Below are positions 9,111 through 19,095 of a DNA stretch of 64,000 nt, one piece after another. The translations under genes were made by a program, and so were the position numbers. The notes beneath the pieces are model-generated. The model had not been told where the DNA came from, ran no database searches, and saw only the letters and a list, made by a program, of their open reading frames with translations. The stretch's first letter is position 1, and every line of letters begins with the position of its first letter. The DNA is from Ruegeria sp. 6PALISEP08. GTDB lineage: Bacteria > Pseudomonadota > Alphaproteobacteria > Rhodobacterales > Rhodobacteraceae. Location: NCBI RefSeq assembly GCF_001238295.1, contig NZ_LGXZ01000018.1, forward strand, positions 20,006-84,005. The letters run 5' to 3'.

Positions 9111-10421
9111 ATGAGTGATCTGTTCGACACCGATCCAACCGAACCCGCTGCTGCCCCGCATCGCCCTCTGGCAGATCGTTTGCGGCCCCAGTCGCTGGGT
9201 GACGTCATCGGTCAAGAGCAGGTGCTGGGGCCTGAGGCCCCGCTGGGTGTGATGCTGGCGGCGGGCAGCCTGTCCAGCCTGATCTTCTGGGGACCACCCG
9301 GAGTTGGAAAGACAACGATTGCGCGCCTTTTGGCGCAGGAAACCGATCTGCATTTTGTTCAGATCAGTGCGATTTTCACCGGTGTGCCGGATCTGAAGAA
9401 AGTCTTCGAGGCTGCAAAAATCCGCCGCCGGAACGGGCAAGGGACGTTGTTGTTCGTGGACGAGATCCATCGTTTCAACAAGGCGCAGCAGGACGGGTTT
9501 CTGCCTCATATGGAAGACGGCACTATCCTGTTGGTCGGGGCTACGACCGAGAACCCGTCCTTTGAACTGAATGCCGCCGTACTGAGCCGGTCGCAGGTTC
9601 TGGTACTGGAACGACTCAGCCTTGCCGACCTTGAACGTCTGACGCAGCGTGCCGAGAAAGAGTTGGACCGTGCATTGCCTTTGACCCCCGCTGCCCGCGA
9701 TGCGTTGCAGGAAATGGCCGATGGTGATGGGCGGGCGTTGCTGAACCTGATCGAGCAGGTCTCGGCCTGGAAGGTGGACGCGCCGCTGGAGCCGAATGCG
9801 TTGTCGACACGCCTGATGCGGCGGGCTGCGAAGTATGACAAATCGGGGGATGAGCATTACAACCTCATCTCGGCCCTGCATAAGTCGGTGCGCGGGTCCG
9901 ACCCGGATGCGGCGCTGTATTGGTTTGCGCGCATGCTGACCGGGGGCGAAGACCCACGTTACTTGGCGCGCCGGATTACGCGGATGGCGGTCGAGGATAT
10001 CGGCCTGGCCGACCCACAAGCTCAGGCCATTTGCTTGCAATCGTGGGAAACCTACGAACGTCTCGGATCTCCCGAAGGGGAATTGGCGCTGGCCCAAGCG
10101 CTGGTTTATCTGGCGCTGGCTCCTAAATCCAACGGGGCCTATGTCGGCTATAAGGCGGCGATGCGGCTGGCCAAACAATCGGGCAGCGAGCCGCCGCCCA
10201 AACATATCCTGAATGCGCCCACATCTCTGATGAAGGATCACGGATACGGTGCAGGTTATGCGTATGACCATGATGCCGAGGATGGGTTTTCCGGACAGAA
10301 CTACTTCCCCGAGACAATGAAACGCCCGGTCCTGTATCAGCCGGTTGAGCGCGGGTTCGAGCGGGAACTGAAAAAGCGCCTCGATTATTTCGCCAAGCTA
10401 CGGACACAGCGCAACAGCTAG
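9111..10421 (+). CDS. rarA: Replication-associated recombination protein A (RarA/MgsA)
   Basis: AAA+ ATPase of the clamp-loader clade that acts at stalled replication forks. The 436-residue protein has Walker A GPPGVGKT (61-68), Walker B LLFVDEIH (113-120), and sensor segment GATTENPSFELN. The C-terminal tetramerisation part has SAPKSNAAY-like sequence (LAPKSNGAYVGYKAA). Length and motif order fit the family. It follows the Do-type protease after three bases. Confidence 0.95.
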   Translation: MSDLFDTDPTEPAAAPHRPLADRLRPQSLGDVIGQEQVLGPEAPLGVMLAAGSLSSLIFWGPPGVGKTTIARLLAQETDLHFVQISAIFTGVPDLKKVFEAAKIRRRNGQGTLLFVDEIHRFNKAQQDGFLPHMEDGTILLVGATTENPSFELNAAVLSRSQVLVLERLSLADLERLTQRAEKELDRALPLTPAARDALQEMADGDGRALLNLIEQVSAWKVDAPLEPNALSTRLMRRAAKYDKSGDEHYNLISALHKSVRGSDPDAALYWFARMLTGGEDPRYLARRITRMAVEDIGLADPQAQAICLQSWETYERLGSPEGELALAQALVYLALAPKSNGAYVGYKAAMRLAKQSGSEPPPKHILNAPTSLMKDHGYGAGYAYDHDAEDGFSGQNYFPETMKRPVLYQPVERGFERELKKRLDYFAKLRTQRNS

Positions 10422-10519
10422 TTACGCAGGGTCAGTTTTGGACGTGCCGCGGCGTCACAGGCGACAGGTTTGCAATTGAACGCTTCCCTTGGGTCAATAC
10501 CTGCAAGGGAGGACAAATT

Positions 10520-11326
10520 ATGCCGGTTTCTATTGAAAAGACCCAGGACGTCTGGACCATCATCCACGACAGACCGGATGCGCGGAATGCCGTTGATACG
10601 GACCATGCCGAGGCTCTGGTCGAGGCTTTTCTGAGTTTTGAGTCCAGTGCAGCCAAAGCTGCGGTGTTCTGGGGCAAAGGCGGTAATTTCTGTGCGGGCT
10701 GGGATTTGAAGCTTGCCGCCTCGCTGGTTGATCCGGAACTGCGCGAGGTATATTTTGACAAGCATACCTTCCCGATTGGTTCGGCCACCTCGACACTTGG
10801 GCCGATGGGGCCGTCTAGGCTGGAGCTTTCGAAACCCATCATCGGCGCGATTGAAGGCGCAGCCGTGGCCGGAGGTATGGAACTTGCCCTATGGTGTGAC
10901 ATCCGAGTGATGGCGGAAACGGCGTATTTGGGCGTTTATTGCCGCCGTTGGGGGATCACCCTTATGGATGGCGGCTCGGTCCGGTTGCCGCGTCTGGTGG
11001 GACAGGGCAAGGCGCTGGAGATCGCTTTGACAGGTCGCAGGGTCGAGGCTGAGGAGTGTTATCGGATCGGGCTTGCGGAAAAAGTCGCCCCGCATGGCGA
11101 AGCGCGTTCTGCAGCCGAAGCAATGGCTCATGAAATCGCGCGCTTTCCGCAGGAGGCTGTTCGGGCCGACCGGCGGTCGATCATCGAAACCCGCGGAATG
11201 CCGGTCCGTGAGGCGCTCAAGGTCGAATGGGCGAACGGGTTGGAGGCGATCCGCCGCGAAGGAACACCGGGCGCGGGTCGTTTCCGGGATGGGGCGGGTC
11301 GACACGGAGACTTCTCGAACATCTGA
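10520..11326 (+). CDS. Enoyl-CoA hydratase/isomerase (crotonase) family protein
   Basis: A 268-residue crotonase-fold protein with the oxyanion-hole segments GGNFCAGWDLK and GAAVAGGMELALWCDIRV. The first catalytic glutamate of true hydratases is retained (GGMEL). At the position of the second (rat E164), an LGVYCRRWG segment replaces FGxPE, so classical hydration is doubtful; isomerase, hydrolase or lyase activity is possible. A ribosome-binding site (AAGGGAGG) precedes ATG 10520. It stands between rarA and rluC with no pathway partner. Confidence 0.85.
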   Translation: MPVSIEKTQDVWTIIHDRPDARNAVDTDHAEALVEAFLSFESSAAKAAVFWGKGGNFCAGWDLKLAASLVDPELREVYFDKHTFPIGSATSTLGPMGPSRLELSKPIIGAIEGAAVAGGMELALWCDIRVMAETAYLGVYCRRWGITLMDGGSVRLPRLVGQGKALEIALTGRRVEAEECYRIGLAEKVAPHGEARSAAEAMAHEIARFPQEAVRADRRSIIETRGMPVREALKVEWANGLEAIRREGTPGAGRFRDGAGRHGDFSNI

Positions 11327-11446
11327 GCACAACGGCCTGATACCTTGACTCTTGCCGCATAGCGCGCGACAGACGCCCATGATTTCTGGGACACGGACAA
11401 AGGTGCAATCCGGGCGGATCACCCGCGCGGTGCAAGGGGCAATGGC

Positions 11447-12490
11447 ATGAGTGGCGTACAGATGATTACAGTCGCTGAAGGCGATGGAGACCAGCGCGTG
11501 GACCGCTGGCTGCGTCGCCTGTTTCCGCATGTTAGTCAGGGCCGCATTGAAAAAATGTGCCGCAAGGGCGAGTTGCGCGTGGATGGCAGCCGCGCCAAAG
11601 CCTCGACCCGGCTGGAAGTCGGGCAAGTGGTTCGCGTGCCGCCTTTGCCGGACGCTGATCACAAACCGGTTGAGGTCAAACACCGTGTCTCGGATGCGGA
11701 TGCCAAGATGATCCAATCCTGCGTGATCTACCGCGACGATCACATTCTGGCACTGAACAAGCCGCATGGTTTGCCGGTGCAGGGTGGCAGCGGGCAGACC
11801 CGGCATGTCGACAGCCTGTCCGAGGCGCTGCGGTTTGGCTATGACGAGAACCCGCGTCTGGTTCACCGCTTGGACAAGGACACGTCAGGTGTCTTGTTGC
11901 TGGCACGCACGCGTGAGGCTGCCAAGGGTTTGACAGCAGCTTTCCGTCACCGCGATACGCGTAAAATCTACTGGGCACTGGTGGCCGGTGTTCCGACGCC
12001 ATATTTGGGTGAGATCAAGACGGGTCTTGTCAAAGCGCCCGGTCATGGCAAGCACGGTGAGGGTGAAAAGATGATCCCCGTGCATATGAACGAGATCGAC
12101 AGTACTCCGGGGGCCAAGCGAGCGCATACGCTTTACGCGACTCTCTACCGTGTCGCTGGCCGCGCGGCTTGGGTTGCGATGGAGCCGATTACCGGGCGGA
12201 CTCACCAACTTCGGGCTCATATGGCCGCTATTGGGCATCCGATCATCGGGGATGGCAAATACGGCGGCTCGGGTCAGGAAAACCTGGGCGATGGTTGGGG
12301 TGCGCAACTGGGCGGGATTATCAGCAAAAAGCTGCACCTGCACGCACGGCAGCTATCATTCCTGCACCCGATTACGCGAAAACCTGTGACAGTGACTGCC
12401 CCCTTGCCAGAACACATGAAACACAGCTGGGACACGTTCGGCTGGGCCGAGGACCTGGCAGCTGAAGACCCGTTTGAGGAGCTGCAATGA
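11447..12490 (+). CDS. rluC: 23S rRNA pseudouridine synthase, RluC/RluD family
   Basis: Converts specific uridines of 23S rRNA to pseudouridine. An S4 RNA-binding domain lies at about residues 15-70. The catalytic motif HRLDKDTSGVLLLA carries the active-site Asp at 143, and ITGRTHQLRAHMAAIGHPIIGD is also conserved. The 347-residue length suits RluC; RluD cannot be excluded by eye. The stop overlaps the next gene (ATGA at 12487-12490), indicating coupling to the HAD phosphatase. Confidence 0.9.
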   Translation: MSGVQMITVAEGDGDQRVDRWLRRLFPHVSQGRIEKMCRKGELRVDGSRAKASTRLEVGQVVRVPPLPDADHKPVEVKHRVSDADAKMIQSCVIYRDDHILALNKPHGLPVQGGSGQTRHVDSLSEALRFGYDENPRLVHRLDKDTSGVLLLARTREAAKGLTAAFRHRDTRKIYWALVAGVPTPYLGEIKTGLVKAPGHGKHGEGEKMIPVHMNEIDSTPGAKRAHTLYATLYRVAGRAAWVAMEPITGRTHQLRAHMAAIGHPIIGDGKYGGSGQENLGDGWGAQLGGIISKKLHLHARQLSFLHPITRKPVTVTAPLPEHMKHSWDTFGWAEDLAAEDPFEELQ

Positions 12491-13158
12491 GCGCACCCTT
12501 GCGGTTGGTTCTGTTTGATGTCGACGGCACATTGGTCGACAGTCAGGGCAGTATCGTTCACTCTATGACAACCAGCTTTCAGGCGGCATCCGTGCCCGTG
12601 CCATCGCGCGGCGCGATCCTGTCAATTGTTGGTCTTTCCTTGCCGCACGCCATTGCCCGGCTGGCGCCGGATCAATCATCTTTGGTCCAGAACGATCTGG
12701 TTGAAGGGTACAAAGAGGCTTACCATGCGCATCGGCTTGACTTGGGGGCAGCCAGTTCTCCGCTTTATCCAGGCGCGCGTGAGGCAATTGAAGCGTTGCA
12801 CGCTGTGCCCGAAGTGCTTTTGGGGGTTGCCACCGGAAAATCACAGCGCGGTCTCGATGCGCTGATCGAGGCACATGAGCTTGAGGCTTATTTCGTAACG
12901 CGTCAGGTTGCAGATCATCACCCCTCCAAGCCACACCCGTCGATGGTACAGACCGCATTGTCGGAAACCGGCGTTGATCCGGATTGTGCCGTGATGATCG
13001 GTGACACGAGCTTTGATATGGACATGGCAGCCGCGGCGGGGGTGCGGGGAATTGGTGTGACCTGGGGATACCATGATCGCTCGGCTTTGACTTCGGCCAC
13101 ATGCCTAATCGAGAGGTTTGACCAGTTGCCCACGGCGCTGGCTGGAATATGGAACTAG
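12487..13158 (+). CDS. HAD-superfamily hydrolase (phosphoglycolate phosphatase-like)
   Basis: A 223-residue haloacid dehalogenase-fold phosphatase. Motif I DVDGTLVDS gives the nucleophile Asp11 and acid/base Asp13; motif II is VATGKS, and motif IV is MIGDTSFDMDMAAAAGV. A helical cap sits between motifs I and II (subfamily IA). Substrate unknown; phosphoglycolate or nucleotide phosphatases are the closest types. It overlaps rluC by four bases and is followed three bases later by the ATP12 gene, a probable three-gene operon. Confidence 0.88.
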   Translation: MSAPLRLVLFDVDGTLVDSQGSIVHSMTTSFQAASVPVPSRGAILSIVGLSLPHAIARLAPDQSSLVQNDLVEGYKEAYHAHRLDLGAASSPLYPGAREAIEALHAVPEVLLGVATGKSQRGLDALIEAHELEAYFVTRQVADHHPSKPHPSMVQTALSETGVDPDCAVMIGDTSFDMDMAAAAGVRGIGVTWGYHDRSALTSATCLIERFDQLPTALAGIWN

Positions 13159-13161
13159 ACT

Positions 13162-13869
13162 ATGAGCGACTGGAAACCAAAACGCTTCTGGAAAGAAAGT
13201 GCCGTTGTTAACTCCGATGGCGGGTTTACGGTTGAATTGGACGGCCGGCGTGTCAAAACCCCAGCCAAGCAAGGTTTGATCTTGCCAACCCGCCCGATGG
13301 CCGAAGCAGTCGCGGCGGAATGGGACGCGCAGGAAAAAATGGTTGATCCCGCAACAATGCCGTTCACCAGGTCTGCCAATGCCGCAATCGACAAAGTGCG
13401 TGTTCAGCACGCCGAAGTGGCCGAAATGCTGGCCGATTACGGTGATTCAGATCTGCTGTGTTATCGGGCCACACACCCGCAGGAGCTGCAGAACCGTCAA
13501 AGCGCCGAATGGGACCCGGCACTGAATTGGGCTGAGTCAACACTGTCCGTCCGTCTGGTGCCAGTCGTGGGCGTGCTGCATCAACCGCAATCGGGCGCTG
13601 CCCTCGCGACGCTGCGCGCGCGCGTCCGTGCGCTGGATGCGTTTCAACTGGCGGCCTTCCATGATCTGGTCAGCCTGTCCGGGTCGTTGATTCTCGGGTT
13701 CGCGGCAGCCTTGGATTGGCGCAAACCGGACGAGATATGGCGCATTTCGCGGTTGGATGAAAGCTGGCAGATCGAACAATGGGGCCACGACGACGAGGCG
13801 CATGAGGTTGCTGAAACCAAAAGGGCGGCGTTTCTGCACGCGAAACGCTTCTTCGATATGTCTGTTTGA
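13162..13869 (+). CDS. ATP12-type F1-ATPase assembly chaperone
   Basis: The 235-residue protein matches the ATP12 family: near the N terminus it has the VELDGRRVKTPAKQGLILPT segment, followed by AEAVAAEWDAQ and DLLCYRA. In mitochondria ATP12 helps assemble the F1 alpha subunit; bacterial homologues are mostly confined to alphaproteobacteria, so the gene also speaks to the taxon. It is the last gene of the rluC-HAD-ATP12 group; the aap importer begins about 200 bases downstream. Confidence 0.88.
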   Translation: MSDWKPKRFWKESAVVNSDGGFTVELDGRRVKTPAKQGLILPTRPMAEAVAAEWDAQEKMVDPATMPFTRSANAAIDKVRVQHAEVAEMLADYGDSDLLCYRATHPQELQNRQSAEWDPALNWAESTLSVRLVPVVGVLHQPQSGAALATLRARVRALDAFQLAAFHDLVSLSGSLILGFAAALDWRKPDEIWRISRLDESWQIEQWGHDDEAHEVAETKRAAFLHAKRFFDMSV

Positions 13870-14074
13870 GCCTTAATTCCTGATATTTGGGCAATTGCGC
13901 AATGGGCTTGGGGTGTGATCCATCGTTTTCGATGATCCGACCCTTGACGTTTGTTTATGAATACGCCCAAACTCGGTCCCACTAAAGGGGAGACACCTTT
14001 GGGGTAACCTTTCCGGCATCCACTTGCCGGGCAGAGCCGCCTCGCAAGAGGTGGAAAATCAGGAAGAGGTAAAA

Positions 14075-15091
14075 ATGAAAAAATCCGTAATCTTGGGCGC
14101 GGCAACGATTGCCGGTCTTTCTGCTGGCGCAGCCATGGCAGGGACCGTTGACGACGTTAAAGCGCGCGGCAAGCTGAACTGTGGCGTGACAACCGGTCTG
14201 GTTGGCTTTGCTGCACCCGACGCCAATGGCGAGTGGCAAGGCTTTGACGTTTCGCTTTGTCGTGCTGTCGCCGCTGCTGTTCTGGGCGATGCAAACGCCG
14301 TCGAGTTCGTTCCGACCACCGGTAAGACACGCTTTACCGCTTTGGCGTCCGGCGAGATCGACATGCTGGCCCGTAACACCACCTGGACCTTCAGCCGCGA
14401 CGTCGACCTGAAGTTTGAATTCACTGGTGTGAACTATTATGATGGTCAGGGCTTCATGGTTCCCAAGGCGCTGGGCGTGAGCTCGGCCAAGGAACTGGAT
14501 GGCGCAACTGTCTGTATCCAGACGGGTACCACGACCGAGCTGAACCTGGCGGACTTCTTCCGCTCGAACAACATCAGCTATGAGCCGGTTCCGATCGAAA
14601 CCAACGCCGAAGCGCAGCAGCAGTATCTGGCTGGCGCATGCGACGTTTATACCACCGACGCATCCGGTCTGGCCGCAACCCGCGCCACGTTTGAAGCACC
14701 GGACGAGCACGTTCTGCTGCCCGAAATCATCTCGAAAGAGCCGCTGGGCCCGCTGGTCCGTCACGGCGACCACGAATGGGGTGACGTTGTTCGCTGGACT
14801 CTGAACGCGCTGGTCTCGGCGGAAGAACTGGGTGTGACCTCGGCCAATATCGATGAGCTGAGCGCTGGCACCGACAACCCGGAAATCAACCGTCTGCTGG
14901 GTACCGAAGGCACCCTGGGCGAGATGCTGGGCCTGGACGCTGACTGGGCTGCGAAAGCCATCAAGGCCGGCGGCAACTATGGCGAAGTGTTTGCCAAGAA
15001 CATCGGTGAAGAAACCCCGATCGGCCTGGCACGCGGCCTGAACGCACAGTGGACCGAAGGTGGCCTGCTGTACTCGCCGCCGTTCCGCTAA
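14075..15091 (+). CDS. aapJ: General L-amino acid ABC transporter, periplasmic binding protein
   Basis: Periplasmic amino-acid receptor feeding AapQMP. Residues 1-22 form a signal peptide (MKKSVILGAATIAGLSAGAA). The mature part has the family-3 binding-protein pattern (VDDVKARGKLNCGVTTGLVG, then NTTWTFSRD). The frame is open upstream to 14024, but the ATG at 14075 gives the signal peptide and follows GGAAGAGG. The gap of 122 bases before aapQ holds a small hairpin, which may explain higher expression of the binding protein. Confidence 0.94.
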   Translation: MKKSVILGAATIAGLSAGAAMAGTVDDVKARGKLNCGVTTGLVGFAAPDANGEWQGFDVSLCRAVAAAVLGDANAVEFVPTTGKTRFTALASGEIDMLARNTTWTFSRDVDLKFEFTGVNYYDGQGFMVPKALGVSSAKELDGATVCIQTGTTTELNLADFFRSNNISYEPVPIETNAEAQQQYLAGACDVYTTDASGLAATRATFEAPDEHVLLPEIISKEPLGPLVRHGDHEWGDVVRWTLNALVSAEELGVTSANIDELSAGTDNPEINRLLGTEGTLGEMLGLDADWAAKAIKAGGNYGEVFAKNIGEETPIGLARGLNAQWTEGGLLYSPPFR

Positions 15092-15104
15092 AATGTAAGG
15101 AATT

Positions 15105-15126
15105 GGGCGTGGGGTAACCTGCGCCC
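15105..15126 (+). other. Hairpin between aapJ and aapQ
   Basis: Short arms GGGCG (15105-15109) and CGCCC (15122-15126) enclose a 12-base loop. It lies just after the aapJ stop. Such structures often stabilise the binding-protein part of ABC transporter messages or attenuate the permease genes. The role is inferred. Confidence 0.35.
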
Positions 15127-15213
15127 TCTTCGCATCAAAAAGCTGCGGAAATATCTAGAGCGGGGAGAAACCCGCCAAGAAAACAAATTCGCACGCTACG
15201 GGGATTTCAAAAT

Positions 15214-16446
15214 ATGTCGACTATGACTGATCCACCGAAAGCTGACTTTCGGTTGTCCATGCTCATTAACGACACCCGCTATCGCTCCCTGACGTTTCAG
15301 GTGATCGCGGCGATCGTTATTGCGCTTTCCATCTGGTATCTCGGTAACAACCTGATCCAGAACCTGCGGGCCGCTGGGCTCAACATTTCCTACTCTTTTC
15401 TAGGTGACTCTTCCGGGTATGACATCAACCAGCGTCTGGTTGAATACGACAGTCAATCCAGCCACGGGCGTGCTGCGGTTGTTGGTATTCTCAACACGCT
15501 ATTGGTCGCCTTTCTGGCTTGTATCACGGCCACGATATTCGGAGTGATCGCAGGTGTTCTGCGGCTTTCCAACAACTGGCTGGTGTCCAAACTGATGGCA
15601 GTCTATGTCGAGATCTTTCGGAATATTCCGGTTCTGATCTGGATCATCATCATCTTCACCGTCATGACGGCTGTGCTGCCCGGACCGCGCGCGTTCCGGG
15701 GTGACAACGCAACATCCAGCATGTTGTTCGATGCTTTCGCCTTTACCAACCGGGGTGTCTATGTTCCGCGCCCCGTATTCGCAAACGGGCTGTTTGGCGC
15801 AACCATTCTGAACTGGTTGCTGGTCATCGTTGTTCTGATCGGCTCGTGGTTTGCATCGCGAGAGATCGAAAAGCGGGCAACCTTGAAGCAGGAAGCGACT
15901 GGTGAGCGCCCAAAAACGTTCTTGGTCAAGCTGGCTGTTTGGCTGATGCCTTTTGCCGTGTTGATGCTCATCATGGGTCTGACTTGGGATATTCCCGCTT
16001 TGAAAGGGTTCAATTTCAGTGGCGGCATCAAGGTTGGTGGCCCGCTGATTGCATTGTGGTTTGCTCTTTCCATCTACACTGGTGCGTTCATTGCGGAAAA
16101 CGTTCGCGCGGGTATTCAGGCAATCAGCAAAGGCCAAACCGAAGCTGCGGCTGCATTGGGTCTGCGTCCGGGACGGATCATGAACCTTGTCGTTTTGCCT
16201 CAGGCGCTGCGGGTCATCATCCCGCCGCTGATTTCGCAATATCTGAACATCACCAAGAACTCGTCGCTGGCGATTGCAGTGGGTTATGCGGATATCACAG
16301 CGACGCTGGGTGGTATTACGCTGAACCAGACCGGACGCGCGATCGAATGTGTTCTGCTGCTGATGCTGTTCTATCTGACGGCCTCCCTGCTGATTTCGAT
16401 GGCGATGAACATCTATAACGCTTCCGTCAAGCTGAAGGAGCGCTGA
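15214..16446 (+). CDS. aapQ: General L-amino acid ABC transporter, permease AapQ
   Basis: A 410-residue inner-membrane permease of the polar amino acid (HisMQ) type. Many hydrophobic helices are visible, and the cytoplasmic EAA loop is clear (EAAAALGLRPGRIMNLVVLPQALRV shortened here; residues about 309-333). The extra-long N-terminal region is typical of AapQ as opposed to HisQ. ATG 15214 or 15223 could be the start. It is followed three bases later by aapM. Confidence 0.93.
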   Translation: MSTMTDPPKADFRLSMLINDTRYRSLTFQVIAAIVIALSIWYLGNNLIQNLRAAGLNISYSFLGDSSGYDINQRLVEYDSQSSHGRAAVVGILNTLLVAFLACITATIFGVIAGVLRLSNNWLVSKLMAVYVEIFRNIPVLIWIIIIFTVMTAVLPGPRAFRGDNATSSMLFDAFAFTNRGVYVPRPVFANGLFGATILNWLLVIVVLIGSWFASREIEKRATLKQEATGERPKTFLVKLAVWLMPFAVLMLIMGLTWDIPALKGFNFSGGIKVGGPLIALWFALSIYTGAFIAENVRAGIQAISKGQTEAAAALGLRPGRIMNLVVLPQALRVIIPPLISQYLNITKNSSLAIAVGYADITATLGGITLNQTGRAIECVLLLMLFYLTASLLISMAMNIYNASVKLKER

Positions 16447-16449
16447 GCC

Positions 16450-17748
16450 ATGAGTGATCAAACAACAAACCCGATCGCCTTCGTGGCCGAAGACACAATC
16501 CCGCCCTCGCCTCCGCCAGCACGTGAGACAGGGGTGGTTAAGTGGCTGCGCGAGAATCTGTTCTCGGGCGTGACAAACACTGTCCTGACGGTGCTGTCGC
16601 TGGTGCTGATCTACATTCTATTGAAGAACACGTTGCCGTGGATCTTTAACGGGGTGTGGAATGCCAACTCTTTGGCGGAATGCCGTGAGATTCTGGCAGG
16701 TAAGACCGGTGCCTGTTTCGCGGTTCTGACCGAACGCTGGCCTCAGCTGATCTATGGCTTCAAGTACCCTGCCGACGCTTACTGGCGACCGAACCTAGCC
16801 TTAGTGCTGATGTTGGTCGCCCTTGCACCGGTGTTGTTCTTTGATCTGCCGCGCAAGATGTTGCTGTTTACCGCAGTCTATCCTTTTGTGGCTTTCTGGC
16901 TGATCTGGGGGGGCACGATTCTGGTTCCTGTGGTGGCGCTTGTCGGTTTCATTGCTGCGGGTGCTGTGTTCCAGAAACTGGGTAACAACAGCTTTGCGGC
17001 CGGGTTCTTTGGGGCCATCGTGACCGCGCTGGTAATCTGGAACGTCGGCGGAGCTCTGATCCCCGAAGGCTTATCCGAGAACGCTTGGCTCACAGCTGTT
17101 CCCAGCCGTGATCTGGGTGGATTCATGCTGAACATGATGCTGGGTGTGACCTGTGTGTCTTTGTCAGTGCCTCTGGGTATCGCGCTGGCTTTGGGCCGTC
17201 AGTCGAACATGCCGCTGATCAAATGGGTCTGTGTCATCTTCATCGAATTCATCCGAGGCGTGCCTCTGATCACGCTGCTTTTCGTGGCTTCGGTGATGCT
17301 GGCGTATTTCTTCCCGCCTGACAGCACGGTCGACCTGTTCCTACGCGTTGTGATCATGATCACCATGTTCTCGGCAGCTTATATTGCCGAGGTGATCCGC
17401 GGCGGTCTGGCAGCGCTTCCACGTGGACAGTACGAGGCAGCAGACAGCTTGGGCCTTGATTACCCGCAGGCAATGCGGCTGATCATCCTGCCGCAGGCGC
17501 TAAAGATCTCGATCCCCGGTATCGTGAACGTTGCCGTCGGCCTGTTCAAGGATACCACACTGGTTTCGGTCATCTCGATGTTCGATCTGGTGGGCATGAT
17601 CCGGGGTCCCATCTTGGCGTCGACCGAATGGAACGGCGTCTATTGGGAGCTTCTGGGCTTCGCCGCGCTTCTGTTCTTCGTCGTCTGCTACGGCATCTCT
17701 CAATATTCTCAGTGGCTCGAGCGTCGCCTTGCCACAGATCATCACTAA
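16450..17748 (+). CDS. aapM: General L-amino acid ABC transporter, permease AapM
   Basis: Second permease of the importer, 432 residues, pairing with AapQ in the membrane. The EAA loop lies near residues 325-345 (YEAADSLGLDYPQAMRL), and the C terminus ends with SQYSQWLERRLATDHH. The N terminus carries a cytoplasmic stretch and an inserted hydrophobic region typical of AapM. It lies between aapQ (3 bases) and aapP (12 bases) in one operon. Confidence 0.93.
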   Translation: MSDQTTNPIAFVAEDTIPPSPPPARETGVVKWLRENLFSGVTNTVLTVLSLVLIYILLKNTLPWIFNGVWNANSLAECREILAGKTGACFAVLTERWPQLIYGFKYPADAYWRPNLALVLMLVALAPVLFFDLPRKMLLFTAVYPFVAFWLIWGGTILVPVVALVGFIAAGAVFQKLGNNSFAAGFFGAIVTALVIWNVGGALIPEGLSENAWLTAVPSRDLGGFMLNMMLGVTCVSLSVPLGIALALGRQSNMPLIKWVCVIFIEFIRGVPLITLLFVASVMLAYFFPPDSTVDLFLRVVIMITMFSAAYIAEVIRGGLAALPRGQYEAADSLGLDYPQAMRLIILPQALKISIPGIVNVAVGLFKDTTLVSVISMFDLVGMIRGPILASTEWNGVYWELLGFAALLFFVVCYGISQYSQWLERRLATDHH

Positions 17749-17760
17749 GGAGTTCAACAT

Positions 17761-18552
17761 ATGTCTGAACTTGCAATTGACCGTGAAATCGACCGTTCCA
17801 AGATGCAGGTGAGCGACGAGATCGCCATCGACATTAACAACATGAATAAGTGGTACGGGTCGTTCCACGTGCTGCGCGACATCAATCTGACCGTCAACCA
17901 GGGCGAGCGGATTGTTATCGCGGGCCCGTCGGGTTCGGGTAAGTCCACCCTGATCCGCTGCCTGAACGCGCTGGAGGAACACCAGCAGGGTAAGATCGTT
18001 GTGGACGGGATCGAGTTGTCGAATGACCTCAAGAACATCGACAAGATCCGGTCCGAGGTTGGCATGGTGTTCCAGCACTTCAACCTGTTCCCGCACCTGA
18101 CCATTCTGGAAAACTGCACGCTGGCCCCGATCTGGGTGCGCAAGACGCCCAAGAAAGAGGCCGAAGAGCGTGCGATGCATTTCCTGGAAAAGGTTAAGAT
18201 ACCCGAGCAAGCCGACAAGTATCCCGGCCAGCTGTCAGGTGGTCAGCAGCAGCGTGTGGCGATTGCCCGCTCACTCTGCATGATGCCGCGGATCATGTTG
18301 TTCGATGAACCAACTTCGGCGCTGGATCCCGAGATGATCAAAGAGGTGCTGGACACCATGATTGAGCTGGCCGAGGAAGGCATGACCATGCTGTGCGTGA
18401 CGCACGAGATGGGCTTTGCCCGGCAGGTGGCCAACCGGGTGATCTTTATGGATGCCGGTCAGATTGTTGAACAGAACGAACCGGAAGAGTTCTTCAACAA
18501 TCCGCAGAGCGAACGGACCAAACTGTTCCTCAGCCAGATTCTGGGCCACTAA
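17761..18552 (+). CDS. aapP: General L-amino acid ABC transporter, ATP-binding protein
   Basis: ATPase subunit that drives amino-acid uptake. Of 263 residues, Walker [10 protein letters not shown] is at 55-63, the signature [15 protein letters not shown] is near 160-175, and Walker [12 protein letters not shown] follows, then the H-loop [10 protein letters not shown] ribosome-binding site (AAGGAG) lies upstream. It is the last gene of aapJQMP, closed by an intrinsic terminator. Confidence 0.95.
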   Translation: MSELAIDREIDRSKMQVSDEIAIDINNMNKWYGSFHVLRDINLTVNQGERIVIAGPSGSGKSTLIRCLNALEEHQQGKIVVDGIELSNDLKNIDKIRSEVGMVFQHFNLFPHLTILENCTLAPIWVRKTPKKEAEERAMHFLEKVKIPEQADKYPGQLSGGQQQRVAIARSLCMMPRIMLFDEPTSALDPEMIKEVLDTMIELAEEGMTMLCVTHEMGFARQVANRVIFMDAGQIVEQNEPEEFFNNPQSERTKLFLSQILGH

Positions 18553-18570
18553 CCGGCCTAAACTCAAAGG

Positions 18571-18597
18571 AAAGGCGGGGTTTTGCCCCGCCTTTTT
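18571..18597 (+). terminator. Intrinsic terminator after aapP
   Basis: Arms 18571-18580 and 18586-18595 (AAAGGCGGGG paired with its complement) surround a 5-base loop and run into a T tract. The A-rich 5' side means it could also end the converging sixA-like transcript on the minus strand. Confidence 0.88.
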
Positions 18598-19095
18598 CTA
18601 TTCTAGCAATTCGCGCGGAATTGCGAAGCCAAGAACTTTCCCGGTGTGCCATTGGACCTCGGTCCAACTGGCAACGTCAAATTCCATGACGGTTGTTGCG
18701 CAGGTCGGATAGTCCAGAAATCGCGAATGTGCCGGAGTGTCCTGCACCAGTTGGCGAGCAAACTGGGCAATCCCCGGATTGTGTCCCAGCATCAAGACGG
18801 TCCGACCCTTCGCTTCGAACAACTGGCGTATCATCTGGTCGGGACCCGCCAGGTAAAGCGCATCCTGAAAACGGACATACTCAGCTGTCATCGCCATCCT
18901 ACCCCAGGTTTCGCGGGTTCGGGTTGAGGTCGAGCTGAGAACCTCATCCGGCACCCAACCATGTGCACGCAACCATTTGGCAATTGCGGGGGCAGACTTG
19001 CGTCCTCGATTGCTTAGCGGACGTGCATGGTCGTCCAGCATCGGATTGTCCCAGCTGGATTTGGCGTGGCGTGTCAGGATCAAGGTGTGGGTCAT
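18598..19095 (-). CDS. SixA-like histidine phosphatase family protein
   Basis: A 165-residue protein of the histidine phosphatase superfamily. The catalytic RHA motif sits at residues 9-11 (LILTRHAKSSWDN), and the second conserved histidine is in LMLGHNPGIAQFA. SixA removes phosphate from phosphohistidine of signalling or phosphotransfer proteins; whether this one does is unknown. Its start overlaps the stop of the upstream ferredoxin-like gene by four bases (19092-19095), so the pair is co-translated. It is the last of a long minus-strand run. Confidence 0.85.
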   Translation of the reverse strand: MTHTLILTRHAKSSWDNPMLDDHARPLSNRGRKSAPAIAKWLRAHGWVPDEVLSSTSTRTRETWGRMAMTAEYVRFQDALYLAGPDQMIRQLFEAKGRTVLMLGHNPGIAQFARQLVQDTPAHSRFLDYPTCATTVMEFDVASWTEVQWHTGKVLGFAIPRELLE